A stretch of 64,000 nucleotides of DNA from CAJBVW01 sp964457335. GTDB lineage: Bacteria > Myxococcota_A > UBA796 > SXON01. The stretch lies in assembly GCA_964457335.1 (NCBI GenBank), contig CAYWGD010000016.1, forward strand, positions 23,837-87,836, given 5' to 3'. Below the pieces are notes generated by a model. It saw only the letters and a list, made by a program, of their open reading frames with translations. It was not told the origin of the DNA and did no database searches. Both the position numbers and the translations under genes were made by a program. This document shows, piece by piece, positions 8,403 to 17,112 of the stretch. Within the stretch, counting starts at the first letter, position 1; each line of letters begins with the position of its first letter.

Positions 8403-9320
8403 CTAGCTCGCGGCGAGCAGGTACTGGTGGAACAACATCCACCGGTCCGTGCAGCGCCGGGTGAGCACGGCGAGGCCGGCGGCGTCGAAGCGGGCGAGCC
8501 AGGATTGCACGTCGAGCTCGTAGACGTCGCGGTCGGCGTAGGGCACGTCGGTCATCGCGAGCTGGCCGAGGCCCCAGTCGCGCACGATGGCGGCCCAGCG
8601 GTCGCGCACGGCGGGCGGCTCGTCGCGCGTCGCGAGGTCGTCGAGGATGGAGACGGCGAAGCGGCGGACGTAGGAGTCCATCAGCCGCTCGGCGAGGAGC
8701 GGGTCGCCGGGGGCGAGCCCGAGGTCGCAGTAGACGTCGGCCTCGTTCACGAGCACGCGGCCGTCGCGGGGCGCGACCGCGCCCCGGAGGGAGACGAGGA
8801 TCTCGTGCTTGCCGACGCCATCGAGGCCCACCCGGGCGCGGTCGACGGCGTCGGTGCCGGCGACGTGGTGGATCACGAGCGAGGCGACGACCGCGTCGGC
8901 CTCAGGTAGCGGCGCGTCCTGGATCGAGCGCTGGAGGTGCGTCACGGCGACTCCGGCCGGGGCCGCGCGGCGCACGCCGGCCGCGCCGTCGGGGTGCGGG
9001 TCGACGACGAGGAGCTCGCCGCGGTCGTCCGGGCGGAGCAGGCCGGCCCAGAGCGCGCCGTTGCCGCCGCCGACCTCGATCACGCGGAACCCCGGGCGCG
9101 CGTCCAGCAGCGGCCGGAGCACCTCGCGGTTGGCGCCGTGGACACCACGCGCGACGGAGGTGCGGGTGAAGGCCTCGTAGAGCGAGTCGGGGCCGAAGGC
9201 GCTGTTCCAGGCCTCGGCGGCGGCGGGGAGGGCCGCGCGGAGCGCGCGCGCGGCGGCGGGCTGCTCGGCGCGGGGGAGGGTGAGGAGCGCGCGGACGCCG
9301 GCGTCGAGGGCGGCGATCAC
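8403..9320 (-). CDS. class I SAM-dependent methyltransferase
   Basis: 305 residues from the GTG at 9320, whose bases overlap the TGA of the upstream lipoprotein gene (GTGA); longer upstream frames run into that gene and are rejected. Motif I is VIEVGGGNGALW (about 80-91), with an acidic LLVVDPHPDG at the end of strand 2 and ADAVVASLVIHHV as motif IV. This is the Rossmann-type methyltransferase arrangement. An N-terminal helical region (residues 1-75) may cap the substrate site. The acceptor is unknown. Coupling to a lipoprotein gene is curious, as the two products should occupy different compartments. Confidence 0.8.
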   Translation of the reverse strand: MIAALDAGVRALLTLPRAEQPAAARALRAALPAAAEAWNSAFGPDSLYEAFTRTSVARGVHGANREVLRPLLDARPGFRVIEVGGGNGALWAGLLRPDDRGELLVVDPHPDGAAGVRRAAPAGVAVTHLQRSIQDAPLPEADAVVASLVIHHVAGTDAVDRARVGLDGVGKHEILVSLRGAVAPRDGRVLVNEADVYCDLGLAPGDPLLAERLMDSYVRRFAVSILDDLATRDEPPAVRDRWAAIVRDWGLGQLAMTDVPYADRDVYELDVQSWLARFDAAGLAVLTRRCTDRWMLFHQYLLAAS

Positions 9321-9907
9321 CGCGGCCGCCACGGGGTGTCGATCGCGCCCTGCTCCGCGGTGGCGAAGCAGTGGAGCCACGTGCCCGCGCGCACGAGCGC
9401 GAGGCCGTGCACCTCGAAGCCGTCGCCGGTGGTGTCGACCCAGAAGGTCGCGCGCGTGGACCCGCCGGGGGCCCAGCCGAGCGCGGCGAACCCGGACTTC
9501 GCGGGCCACGCCACGGCGTGTTCGTCGAGCTGGTCGACGGGGCGGGGCGTGGGTTTCACTGCCCGGTAGGCGCCGGTGCGGTCCCTGAGGTCGAGCTCCG
9601 CGTCGCGGATGGCGTCGACGTCGCCGCACAGATCGAGCTCCTGCTCGACCTCGTCGGTCGTGCCCGCGGGCGGGCCCGCGCAGGCGTTCCCGCCGCCCAC
9701 GCAGCCGTACACCGAGCCGTCCCTGTCGTAGATCACGCCGTCGGCGATCCAGCCGCCCGGGGGCGGCCGGTCGGTGTCCGGCGGCGGAGGTGGCGTGGCC
9801 ACGTCGCTGGCGGCGCCGGGGCGCGGACGGTCGGCGGGGAGAGGGTCACCACACGCCAGCGCGAAGAGCCCCGCCGTGGCCAGGCCGAAGATCGAGAGGC
9901 GTCGCAT
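9317..9907 (-). CDS. hypothetical lipoprotein
   Basis: 196 residues; the signal MRRLSIFGLATAGLFALAC ends in a lipobox (Cys19). A Pro/Asp-rich linker (TPPPPPDTDRPPPGG) precedes a globular part of about 140 residues with VIYDRDGSVYGC, CGDVDAIRDAE and GTWLHCFATAEQ. Several cysteines could form disulphides outside the inner membrane. No domain recognised. It is the first gene of a two-gene unit with the methyltransferase. A GCTTACGTTG motif lies close upstream in an otherwise GC-only stretch and may be the promoter. Confidence 0.72.
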   Translation of the reverse strand: MRRLSIFGLATAGLFALACGDPLPADRPRPGAASDVATPPPPPDTDRPPPGGWIADGVIYDRDGSVYGCVGGGNACAGPPAGTTDEVEQELDLCGDVDAIRDAELDLRDRTGAYRAVKPTPRPVDQLDEHAVAWPAKSGFAALGWAPGGSTRATFWVDTTGDGFEVHGLALVRAGTWLHCFATAEQGAIDTPWRPR

Positions 9908-10023
9908 CGCCCGGCAACGTAAGCCGGGCGGCGCCGGGGGGCCCGGCGACCCGCGCGCGGCCGGCCGAGACGGCGGTTAGATTCTGGCATGTCTCGCGAT
10001 CGACGCTCTCCCGGAGCGGCCTG

Positions 10024-10983
10024 ATGGCCGCGCGCCGCATCACCCGCGCCGGCCGGGTCGGCTGGGCCCACGACGAGGGCCATGCCCACGGCACCTTCGA
10101 GACCTGGGACGACCTCGACCCGGGCGGGGGCTTCCCGCCGCGGAAGGTCCACGTCCACCTGCCCCGGGAGGCCTCCGACGGGGCGGCGGACGGGCGTCGC
10201 TTCCCGGTGATGTACCTGCACGACGGCGACGCCGTGTTCTGGCCCGGCGGCGCGGTCGGGAAGACCTGGGCCGCCGCCGACGTGCTCGATCGCCTCCGAT
10301 CGGCGGGCCGCGTGGCGCCCGTTCTCCTCGTCGCCGTGCACCCCGGCGACCGCAACGCCGAGTACACGCACGCGGACTGGGCCCACGGCACGCGCTCCTA
10401 CGGGCGGCTCCCGGCGTTCGCCGACGCGATCGCGGACCGGGTGAAGGCCTTCGTCGACGCGGCCTACCCGACGGACCCGTCGCCGGCCGCCAACGCCGTG
10501 GCGGGCAGCTCCCACGGCGGCCTCGCCGCGTTCTGGACGGCCACGCAGCGGCCGGATCGCTTCGGCGCCGCGGCGGCGGTCTCCCCGTCGTTCTTCTCCG
10601 GCATCGACAGCCTCGTGCACGGCGCGGCGCCGTCGTCGCTGGAGGGCTCCGCGCTCTTGGCGATGGCGCACCCCACGCTGGCGGACCGGGCCCGTCGCCC
10701 GCGCCTCTGGATCAGCTGGGGCGCCCGGCGCGACGGCGGGCACCACAACGAGGTCGTCGAGGCGCTCGCGGCGCTCCGGGGCGCGGAGATGGTGCGGCTC
10801 CTCGTCGAGCGCTACGGCTACGGGCACCAGCCCTTCGCGAACGGCGCGACGCCGCGCGCGGACGCCCAGCTCTTCACCTGGGAGGACCTGCTCGGCGGGC
10901 ACGACGAGGCCGCGTGGTCCTGGCAGCTCGGCCTCGCGCTGCAGGCGCTCTTCCCGGGGACCCGGCGCCCGCCGACGGGATAG
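10024..10983 (+). CDS. putative esterase (enterochelin-esterase-like alpha/beta hydrolase)
   Basis: 319 residues; the ATG at 10024 is preferred because the frame upstream lacks family similarity. PVMYLHDGDAVFW and VAVHPGDRNAEYT are typical of the Fes/esterase-D-like family (PF00756). The nucleophile elbow AGSSHGGLAAFW gives Ser163, and the C-terminal GYGHQPFAN probably supplies the His. No signal peptide, so it is likely cytoplasmic. Known relatives hydrolyse siderophore esters, S-formylglutathione or acyl esters; no siderophore genes lie nearby, so the substrate is open. Same strand as the TPR-like gene 23 bp downstream, a probable operon. Confidence 0.82.
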   Translation: MAARRITRAGRVGWAHDEGHAHGTFETWDDLDPGGGFPPRKVHVHLPREASDGAADGRRFPVMYLHDGDAVFWPGGAVGKTWAAADVLDRLRSAGRVAPVLLVAVHPGDRNAEYTHADWAHGTRSYGRLPAFADAIADRVKAFVDAAYPTDPSPAANAVAGSSHGGLAAFWTATQRPDRFGAAAAVSPSFFSGIDSLVHGAAPSSLEGSALLAMAHPTLADRARRPRLWISWGARRDGGHHNEVVEALAALRGAEMVRLLVERYGYGHQPFANGATPRADAQLFTWEDLLGGHDEAAWSWQLGLALQALFPGTRRPPTG

Positions 10984-11006
10984 CCCTTCCGCCCTCCGGA
11001 GCCCCC

Positions 11007-12287
11007 ATGTCCGCCCCCGACGAGGTCGCGCGCGCCCTGGCCGCCGGCGATCGCGACGCCGCCCTCCGCGCGCTCCGCCTCGCCCTCGAGTTCCCGCGCG
11101 ACCCGGGGCCGCTCGGGCCCTGGTGCGAGGCCCTCGCGGCCGTCGCGCGTGCCTTCGGCGACCAGCGCCTCGCCGCCTCCGCGGACCTCGCCGCGACCGA
11201 CCCGGACAGCGCCGAGCCCTTGTTCGACATCGGCTGGGCGCTCGTGGAGGCGCGGCTCTACGGTCCCGCCGCGACGTTCCTCGCCCGGGCGCTCGCGCTG
11301 CGGCCGCACGAGCCCGCCATCGTGCTCGAGCTCGCCGCCGCCCTGGAGCACGCCGGCGCGAACGCCGCCGCCCGGGACCTGCTCGCGTCCGAGGAAGCGC
11401 TCCGCCACTCTTCGTTCCAGGCTCGCTACCTGCTGGCGTTCAACGCCGTGATGGCCGGGGATCTCGCCGGGGCGCGCGCCGCGGAGGCCTCCCTCGCGCC
11501 CGCCACGCCCGAGGAGCGCACCCTCGCCGGGCGCGTGCGCGACATGCTCGCGCGGGCGGCCGCCGTCGCCGACGTCACGCCGCTCGACGACCACGATCTG
11601 CGCGGCTGGCACTACGTCCTCACCGGCGGCCTGCTGCTGCACACCAGCGAGCACGGGCGCGAGGAGATGCGGGGGCGCTACGCCTTCGTCCAGGACAGCG
11701 ACGCGCGCTGCCTGGAGGACATCCTCCGCCTGCGCCGCCTGCTCGGCTTCCTGCGGCTCGACCCGAAGGTGCTGCTGGCGCTGCCCGACCGCGACAGCGC
11801 CATCTTCGCTTCCGCGGCGGCGAAGCTCTTGCGGCTGCCGCTCCAGCCCTGGACACCGGGCGCGCGTGAGCGCGGCATCGTGGTCGGCTACGACGTGGGC
11901 GCCGCCGAGCCCGAGGTGCGGACCGCGCTGCTCCAGCGCCGGCGGGGGCAGGTGATCTGGACGCACACGCTCTCCTGGACCGAGCCCGTCGGCATCGCGC
12001 CCGAGTTCGTCGGCGCGCTCCACCAGGTGAACACGCCCCCCTGGGGCCCGCGGCTCGTCCGGAACGCCGACACGGGCGCGGTCGAGCGCCGTCCACCGCG
12101 CGGGGGCTCCGTCGAGGAGCTCGCCGCGCGCATCCTCTCGGCCCCCGTCGAGGACCTTCCCGAGCAGGCGGCCCTCGACCGGCTCGCGCAGGCCGGCGAC
12201 ATCCCGGCCGCGGGCTGGCGGAAGTCGAGCGGGCAGCGCGATCCGCTCTGGTTCATGGGGCCGGTGAAGAGCGCGCGGTTCTACTAG
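11007..12287 (+). CDS. TPR-like protein with unknown C-terminal domain
   Basis: 426 residues; start supported by GGAG 5 bp before the ATG. The first half (about 1-190) consists of Ala-rich paired helices reading like degenerate tetratricopeptide repeats (DRDAALRALRLALEF, AEPLFDIGWALVEARLYGPA, RPHEPAIVLELAAALEHAG). The second half is globular: KVLLALPDRDSAIFASAAAKLL, GIVVGYDVGAAEPE, IWTHTLSWTEPVG and QVNTPPWGPRL. The LLALPDRDSAIFASA segment faintly recalls phosphoribosyltransferase-type folds, too weak to name. Probably cytosolic. It follows the esterase gene by 23 bp. Confidence 0.65.
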   Translation: MSAPDEVARALAAGDRDAALRALRLALEFPRDPGPLGPWCEALAAVARAFGDQRLAASADLAATDPDSAEPLFDIGWALVEARLYGPAATFLARALALRPHEPAIVLELAAALEHAGANAAARDLLASEEALRHSSFQARYLLAFNAVMAGDLAGARAAEASLAPATPEERTLAGRVRDMLARAAAVADVTPLDDHDLRGWHYVLTGGLLLHTSEHGREEMRGRYAFVQDSDARCLEDILRLRRLLGFLRLDPKVLLALPDRDSAIFASAAAKLLRLPLQPWTPGARERGIVVGYDVGAAEPEVRTALLQRRRGQVIWTHTLSWTEPVGIAPEFVGALHQVNTPPWGPRLVRNADTGAVERRPPRGGSVEELAARILSAPVEDLPEQAALDRLAQAGDIPAAGWRKSSGQRDPLWFMGPVKSARFY

Positions 12288-12323
12288 GTGCATCCCCGCC
12301 GTCGGGGGAGTAGGCTGGCGCCC

Positions 12324-13370
12324 ATGTTGGCCGTGCTCCTGCTCTCCGCGTGTTTCCCCCGCCTCGACCCCGACGAGCAGAAGAGCTCCGAGGACTCGAG
12401 CAGCTCGCCGCTCGTCGAGACGCGCTGCGGCGACGGCGAGGACGACGACGGCGACCAGGACGTGGACTGCGACGACGCCGACTGCCGCGACGCGGCCGTG
12501 TGCGCCGAGGCGGACGCCGACACGGACGCGGACACCGACGCCGACACGGACGCCGACAGCGACACGGACACCGACACCGACACCGACGTGGACGAGGACT
12601 GCGACAACGGGCGCGACGACGACGCCGACGGCGACTCCGACTGCGACGACAGCGACTGCGCCTCCGACGCCGCGTGCGCGGAGTGCTGGGACGAGGACGT
12701 CGCGGGCTCCCTCGGCGCGGAGATCGCGTCGGGCACGGCGTCCGGCAACGACGGCTCGGGGAGCTGCGGCGGCGGCAGCACCGCCGACACGTTCGTCACG
12801 TGGACGGCCCCCGCCACGGACACCTACGTGTTCGACACGGTCGGCAGCGCCACCGACACGCTGCTCTGGGTCGCGGCCGACGAGTGCGACGGCGCCGAGC
12901 TCGCCTGCAACGACGACACCTTCGACGAGAACGCGCAGGTGACGCTCTCGCTCACCCGCGGGGACGTGCTGGTGTTCGGCGTCGAGGCGTCCGGCAGCTG
13001 GGTGCTCAACGCCTGGCAGGGCGACTGCCCCGCGTACTCCATCGGGAGCGAGCTCGCGATCACCGGCAGCACCACCGGGATGTCCTCCGACTACGCCGCG
13101 ACCTGCCGGGAGGTCACCAACGCGATCACGCTCCGGTGGATCGCGCCGTCGAGCGGCACGTGGACGTTCTCGACCGCGGGGTCCGACTTCGACACCGTCC
13201 TCGCGCTGTTCGAGGACACGTGCGACGGCGACGAGCTCGGCTGCAGCGATGACGGCGAGACGGACACGACCTCCGAGGTGTCGGTCTACCTGGCGGCCGG
13301 GGATGTCGTCGCGATCGTGCTCGGCGGGTACGGCGGGGACGCCGGCAGCTACGACCTGACGATCGACTAG
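12324..13370 (+). CDS. lipoprotein with Asp-Thr-Asp-Ala linker and two PPC-like domains
   Basis: 348 residues. The ATG at 12324 gives the signal MLAVLLLSAC (lipobox, Cys10); an upstream ATG at 12288 would spoil it. Two DGEDDDGDQDVDCDD-type acidic Cys motifs flank a (DADTD)n linker. The C-terminal 200 residues contain two copies of a beta-sandwich resembling pre-peptidase C-terminal (PPC) domains: DTFVTWTAPATDTYVFDT...TLLWVAADECDG and ALFEDTCDGDELGCSDD. Such domains are usually secretion or binding modules. Convergent with the sulfotransferase gene, one base between stops. Confidence 0.75.
   Translation: MLAVLLLSACFPRLDPDEQKSSEDSSSSPLVETRCGDGEDDDGDQDVDCDDADCRDAAVCAEADADTDADTDADTDADSDTDTDTDTDVDEDCDNGRDDDADGDSDCDDSDCASDAACAECWDEDVAGSLGAEIASGTASGNDGSGSCGGGSTADTFVTWTAPATDTYVFDTVGSATDTLLWVAADECDGAELACNDDTFDENAQVTLSLTRGDVLVFGVEASGSWVLNAWQGDCPAYSIGSELAITGSTTGMSSDYAATCREVTNAITLRWIAPSSGTWTFSTAGSDFDTVLALFEDTCDGDELGCSDDGETDTTSEVSVYLAAGDVVAIVLGGYGGDAGSYDLTID
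12512..12588 (+). repeat. tandem hexamer-type repeat coding for Asp-Ala-Asp-Thr
   Basis: In-frame variants of GACGCCGACACG / GACACCGAC repeated across about 77 bp, coding for the acidic linker behind the lipobox of the PPC-type lipoprotein. A similar array, on the other strand, lies at 19184-19243. Low-complexity coding DNA that is likely to vary in length between strains. Confidence 0.8.
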
Positions 13371-13371
13371 G

Positions 13372-14478
13372 CTAGGTCCCGGACGCCGCGGCGTCCGGCG
13401 TGAGCCAGGTCTCGTAGACGAACGCGCAGTCGCGGCGGATCCGGTCGGCGTCGAGCCCGTACTTCGCGAGGTCGTAGCTGTGCTTGCTCTTGTAGGCGCG
13501 CTGCTTCGCGGCGGTCTCGCGGATCGCGGCGCGCTGCGCGTCGGTCGGCTCCATCTCGAAGAAGCCGATCATCTCGTCCATGAGCCCGTCGAAGTCGCGC
13601 ATCATCCGGTCGTAGGAGACGACCATCACGCGCGAGCGGTCGATGCGGCCGGCGGTCCAGTCCTCGTGGAACCAGCGGAAGAGCTTCACGAGCGCGAGGT
13701 AGAGGCGCTCGTTGTACCGGGCGCGGACGGCCTCGGGGAGCGACCAGTAGCCGAAGGCGTTGTCGAGCACGCCGGTGACGAGGCTGAAGGTGGAGGGGAT
13801 GACCTCCACCGGGTCGCGCACCATGTAGAGGATGTGCGCGTCCGGGAAGCGCGCGAGGAACGCCGGGGTGCGCGGGCCCGTGGAGAAGAGCTTGGCGACG
13901 TGGCGACGGGAGCCCTGTGCGACCAGGCTGCGCCGCCAGACGGCCTCGAGCCAGTCGAAGTCGCGGGCAGTCGTGTCGCGGACGTGCGGATCGAACAGCG
14001 GGGTCTGGTCCTCGTCGTCCCAGGCGAGGAAGAAGCCGTAGAGGAAGAAGCCGTCGAAGTAGCGGAAGAAGACGGAGGCGTCGTCGGTCTCGATCGACGA
14101 GAGGTTCGTCTCGTGCGCCGCGGTGGCGTGGAAGCGGGCGGGGCTGACCTTCTCGAGCAGCGGCAGGAACGGGCGCAGGAGCTTCTGCAGGATGATCGAG
14201 GGGTAGAGGCTCCGGTAGAGGTGGTTGCCGGTGCCGAACTGGTGCTCGACCAGCCAGCGCTGGAGGAAGGTGGTGCCCGTGCGCGGGTTGCCGACGATGA
14301 CGATGGGCTTCTCGATCTTCGTGCGCCCGAGCCGGGGGAAGAACACGTGGTCGAGCGCCATCAGCAGCCACACGCCGAGCCGGAGCCCCCCGTAGACCCA
14401 CACCAGGACGAGCGGCAGGACCCGCACGCGGAACGTGCGCCGGAGGACGCGGTAGGCGATCGACATGCGGCCGAGCAT
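13372..14478 (-). CDS. sulfotransferase family protein
   Basis: 368 residues. A hydrophobic stretch (about 20-42) near the N-terminus suggests membrane association. The PAPS-binding 5'-phosphosulfate loop is GNPRTGTTFLQRWL (from residue 63), and the 3'-phosphate motif is YMVRDPVEVIPSTFS. These are the defining elements of PF13469-type sulfotransferases. HEDW and RVMVVSYDRMMRDF complete the fold. The acceptor could be a lipid, glycan or secondary metabolite; no neighbouring biosynthetic genes decide it. A GGGTTAGC motif lies 9 bp upstream of the ATG (14487-14494, minus strand). Confidence 0.85.
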   Translation of the reverse strand: MLGRMSIAYRVLRRTFRVRVLPLVLVWVYGGLRLGVWLLMALDHVFFPRLGRTKIEKPIVIVGNPRTGTTFLQRWLVEHQFGTGNHLYRSLYPSIILQKLLRPFLPLLEKVSPARFHATAAHETNLSSIETDDASVFFRYFDGFFLYGFFLAWDDEDQTPLFDPHVRDTTARDFDWLEAVWRRSLVAQGSRRHVAKLFSTGPRTPAFLARFPDAHILYMVRDPVEVIPSTFSLVTGVLDNAFGYWSLPEAVRARYNERLYLALVKLFRWFHEDWTAGRIDRSRVMVVSYDRMMRDFDGLMDEMIGFFEMEPTDAQRAAIRETAAKQRAYKSKHSYDLAKYGLDADRIRRDCAFVYETWLTPDAAASGT

Positions 14479-14486
14479 GGCGCCGG

Positions 14487-14494
14487 GCTAACCC
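14487..14494 (-). promoter_or_regulatory. GGTTAG-type promoter motif before the sulfotransferase gene
   Basis: Reads GGGTTAGC on the minus strand, ending 8 bp upstream of the start codon. It is an isolated AT-containing motif like those at 22332, 33196, 36705, 48826 and 59243. It is probably a promoter -10 region or the first transcribed bases of a very short leader; no convincing -35 box is seen. Confidence 0.3.
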
Positions 14495-14561
14495 GCCGAC
14501 GCGGGTAGCTGCCGCGCAAGAGACGCATGGATCGGCGGCGGACCTGCCCTGACCGGGCGGA

Positions 14562-15119
14562 TCAGCCGACGACGTGCCAGCCCTCGTCGGTGACGAGCGC
14601 GTCCATCGGGATGTCGTGCGGCGCGGACGGGACGTGGTCGACCACCTGGAAGGCCCACGCCACGCCGATCTTGCGGCCGGGCGCGCCGGCGAGGAGGCGG
14701 TCGTAGTAGCCGGCGCCGTGCCCGAGGCGGTTCCCGCGCGGGTCGAACGCGACGCCCGGGACGAGCCAGAGGTCGACCTCGCGGGGCGCCACCACCGGGA
14801 GCTCCGGCGGGGGCTCGGGGATGCGGAAGGGGCCGGGGATCAGCGGCTCGCCCCGCCAGCGGTGCATCGTGATGTGCCCGCCGGCCGTGCGGGGGAGGGC
14901 GATCACGAGGCGCGAGGGGTCGAGCCAGGGCCGGAGGTCGGGCTCGCCGCGCACCCCGAGGAAGGCCGCGAGGATCCGGGCGTCGGCCAGCCACGGCATG
15001 CGCGCGAGGTTGGCGAGGAGGCGCTCGCCGCGCCGCGCCAGCTCGTCGGTCGCGAGCGCCCGCCGCTCCGAGAGGAAGCGGCCGCGGAGCGCTTCGCGGG
15101 TCGGGAGGTCGTCCTTCAC
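14562..15119 (-). CDS. 5-formyltetrahydrofolate cyclo-ligase
   Basis: 185 residues, the usual length for the family. REALRGRFLSERRAL at the N-terminus is the substrate/ATP-contacting helix. The signature VPGVAFDPRGNRLGHGAGYYDRLL (split here as VPGVAFDPRGNRLG and HGAGYYDRLL) is diagnostic, and VPSAPHDIPMDALVTDEG closes the protein. The enzyme converts 5-formyl-THF to 5,10-methenyl-THF at the cost of ATP, in one-carbon metabolism in the cytosol. Apparently a single gene; an AT-bearing GCTAAAGG lies just upstream of the start. Confidence 0.92.
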   Translation of the reverse strand: MKDDLPTREALRGRFLSERRALATDELARRGERLLANLARMPWLADARILAAFLGVRGEPDLRPWLDPSRLVIALPRTAGGHITMHRWRGEPLIPGPFRIPEPPPELPVVAPREVDLWLVPGVAFDPRGNRLGHGAGYYDRLLAGAPGRKIGVAWAFQVVDHVPSAPHDIPMDALVTDEGWHVVG

Positions 15120-15218
15120 GCGCGTCCTTTAGCGCGGGTCGGCGGGGCGCGCGGGTCGGCGGGGAGCGCGAGGCGCGGGGGTCGGCGGAGGATCGCCGGT
15201 GCGGCTCATCGGCGCGGC

Positions 15219-16970
15219 TCACCGCCGCGCGTCGCCCAGCACCGCGCGGCGGTCCTCCGGGGGGAGCTCGTCGAGGCGATGCCGGCGGCTGACCGAGAGG
15301 CCCGCGTCCGCCTTGGCGCCGGTCACGAAGCCTACCTCCACCGAGCCGCCGGCCCCCACGCGGACCTCGTCCCGCAGCACGATCTCCACCCGGCCGAGCT
15401 CCACCTCCGCCGCGGCCGCGTCGAGGTCGAGCTCCGGGACCCCGCTCTCGAAGACGCTCCCGCCCACGGTGTCGGCGGCGATCGCGCGCGCCACGTCGAG
15501 CACGCGGGCCTCGATGCCCCCGGGCCCCGGCGCGAGGGGGGCGCCGTCCAGCGCGGCGCGGACGGCCTCGGTGGGCACGGCCACCTGGCCGCCGAGCTCG
15601 GCCTCGAGGTCAAGGTCGACCGGCGCGCCGTCCGTCATCGTGTCGAGCGGCTCCAGCAGCTCGCCGACGAAGCGGCTCACGAGCTCCCCGACGGCGGGGA
15701 CCTCGTCGGCGAGGGCGCGCACGTCCTCGACCTCGCGCTGCACGCCGCGGGTCAACGTTCGCTCGGGGAGCTCGGCGGCGGGCACGGGCGTCCCCTCGGC
15801 CCCGACGAGCGTCTCGACGGGGTTCGCGAGCGCGGCGAGGTGCGCCGCGAGCTCCGCGGCCGTGTCGAGGCGGACGCTGTCCGCGCGGGTGACGTCGCCC
15901 TCGCGTGCGGCGCAGCACACCTCGAAGGTGAGCGCGTCGAGCCGGAGCGCGGCCACGTCGGCCTCGTCGCCCTGCACGCGCACGCGCACGTCCCCGGCGA
16001 CCGCGGCGGACAGGGAGCCCGGGAGCCCCAACGCGGTCAGGAGGCGCTGGACGGCGCCCCCCTCCGTGTGCTGCCCCAGGTGCACCTCGGCGAAGCAGCC
16101 GCCCTCGTCGCGCCCGAGCGCCCATCCGGACACGCTGGACTGCCGGAGCGCGCCGTCCGCCATCCCCATCACGGCGGCCTCGGCGCCGTACTCCAGGCGA
16201 GCGTCCTCGGCGAGCCGCGCGCGGACGGGGTGCGCGGCGCGGAGGAGCCGCGCCAGGGGCCCGCGGAGGAGCGCGGCCGGGTCGGCGAGGTTCCAGAGGA
16301 GCGCGTGGACGCCGAGGGGGGAGAGCTCCGCGAGCGCGCGCAGCAGGTCCGGGACGTCCACGCGCCACTCCGCCTCGACGCCGACGCCCGCGCCGGCCTT
16401 CGCCTCGGCTTTCGCCGCGAGCATCCCCGCGTCCTCCGCGCCGCTGATCTTCAGCCCGAGGCCCGTCGCGAGCGCGCTCGTGACCGTGCCGCCGTAGCGG
16501 ACGAGGAGCCCGTCCGCGTCCCGCTCGGCCGCGAAGCGCCCGCCGAGCGCCATCTCCCCGAAGCCGACCTCCGCCCCGGCGAGCCCGTCGATCGCGAAGC
16601 CGAGCCCCACCGGCCACACGGCGTCGAAGGCGCCCTCCACCAGCTCGCCGGCCGCGTCGAGCAGCGCCGCGCCGGGCTGGCGACGCAGCCAGCGCTCGGC
16701 CCATCCCTGGGACCGGCGCCCCCAGGCGAGGGGGATGGCCTGCGGCAGCGGCATCGCGTCGAGCACCACCGTCGCCATCTCGCCGAGGGTGTCGAGCGCG
16801 TCGTCGAGGCAGCTCGCCGGCGCGGGGGCGGCGCCCGCGGTGCCGGCGGCCGCCTGCGCCGCCGCGTTGCCGGCGCGCTGCGGTGCCGCGCCCGTGCCGA
16901 TCGCGGAGGTGTCGACCCCGGCGGCGGGGCGGCTCGTGGACGGGCTCGGCGAACGGGAGAGGGACGGCAT
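15219..16970 (-). CDS. large unknown protein with N-terminal GNAA signature
   Basis: 583 residues, no signal peptide and no clear membrane helix. A Ser/Pro-rich N-terminus leads into QRAGNAAAQ (GNAAA, residues 34-38), the same kind of short signature as LGNAAV in the DUF4157 protein at 6586; the motif is common in leaderless proteins linked to contractile injection systems. After an Ala-rich linker there is a hydrophobic-helical part (about 60-135), then a long acidic body rich in beta-type stretches (GFGEMALGGRFAAERDADGLLVRYGG, here joined only for orientation in two pieces: GFGEMALGG and RFAAERDADG; also VSGWALGRDEGGCFAEVHLG, VEIVLRDEVRVGAGGSVEVG). No known domain is recognised. It lies behind paired palindromes (17052-17082). 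A role as exported cargo is inference from the motif alone. Confidence 0.65.
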   Translation of the reverse strand: MPSLSRSPSPSTSRPAAGVDTSAIGTGAAPQRAGNAAAQAAAGTAGAAPAPASCLDDALDTLGEMATVVLDAMPLPQAIPLAWGRRSQGWAERWLRRQPGAALLDAAGELVEGAFDAVWPVGLGFAIDGLAGAEVGFGEMALGGRFAAERDADGLLVRYGGTVTSALATGLGLKISGAEDAGMLAAKAEAKAGAGVGVEAEWRVDVPDLLRALAELSPLGVHALLWNLADPAALLRGPLARLLRAAHPVRARLAEDARLEYGAEAAVMGMADGALRQSSVSGWALGRDEGGCFAEVHLGQHTEGGAVQRLLTALGLPGSLSAAVAGDVRVRVQGDEADVAALRLDALTFEVCCAAREGDVTRADSVRLDTAAELAAHLAALANPVETLVGAEGTPVPAAELPERTLTRGVQREVEDVRALADEVPAVGELVSRFVGELLEPLDTMTDGAPVDLDLEAELGGQVAVPTEAVRAALDGAPLAPGPGGIEARVLDVARAIAADTVGGSVFESGVPELDLDAAAAEVELGRVEIVLRDEVRVGAGGSVEVGFVTGAKADAGLSVSRRHRLDELPPEDRRAVLGDARR

Positions 16971-17051
16971 GACGCGCTCCGGCGGGCGCGTCGGGTCGAT
17001 GCAGCCGGGATGCCAGCCGCAAGTGCCTGATCTTCTTCAGTGCCGAGGCAG

Positions 17052-17082
17052 GGTGACGGTCGTCACCGACGGACGTCCGTCG
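17052..17082. promoter_or_regulatory. two adjacent palindromes upstream of the GNAA gene
   Basis: GGTGACG-GT-CGTCACC (17052-17067) is directly followed by the perfect 16-bp palindrome CGACGGACGTCCGTCG (17067-17082). They lie 82-112 bp upstream of the start at 16970 and 30 bp beyond the stop of the gene at 17113. Paired dyads of this size suit dimeric repressor or activator binding. They might instead form RNA hairpins ending transcription of the upstream gene's neighbour, but there is no T-tract. Confidence 0.45.
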
Positions 17083-17112
17083 AGCTGGTGTCAGCCCGCT
17101 CCCGTCAAGGCC

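Noticed and set aside
12512..12588. GAC-rich array as a regulatory or origin repeat
   Set aside because: It lies in frame inside a lipoprotein and codes a plain acidic linker.
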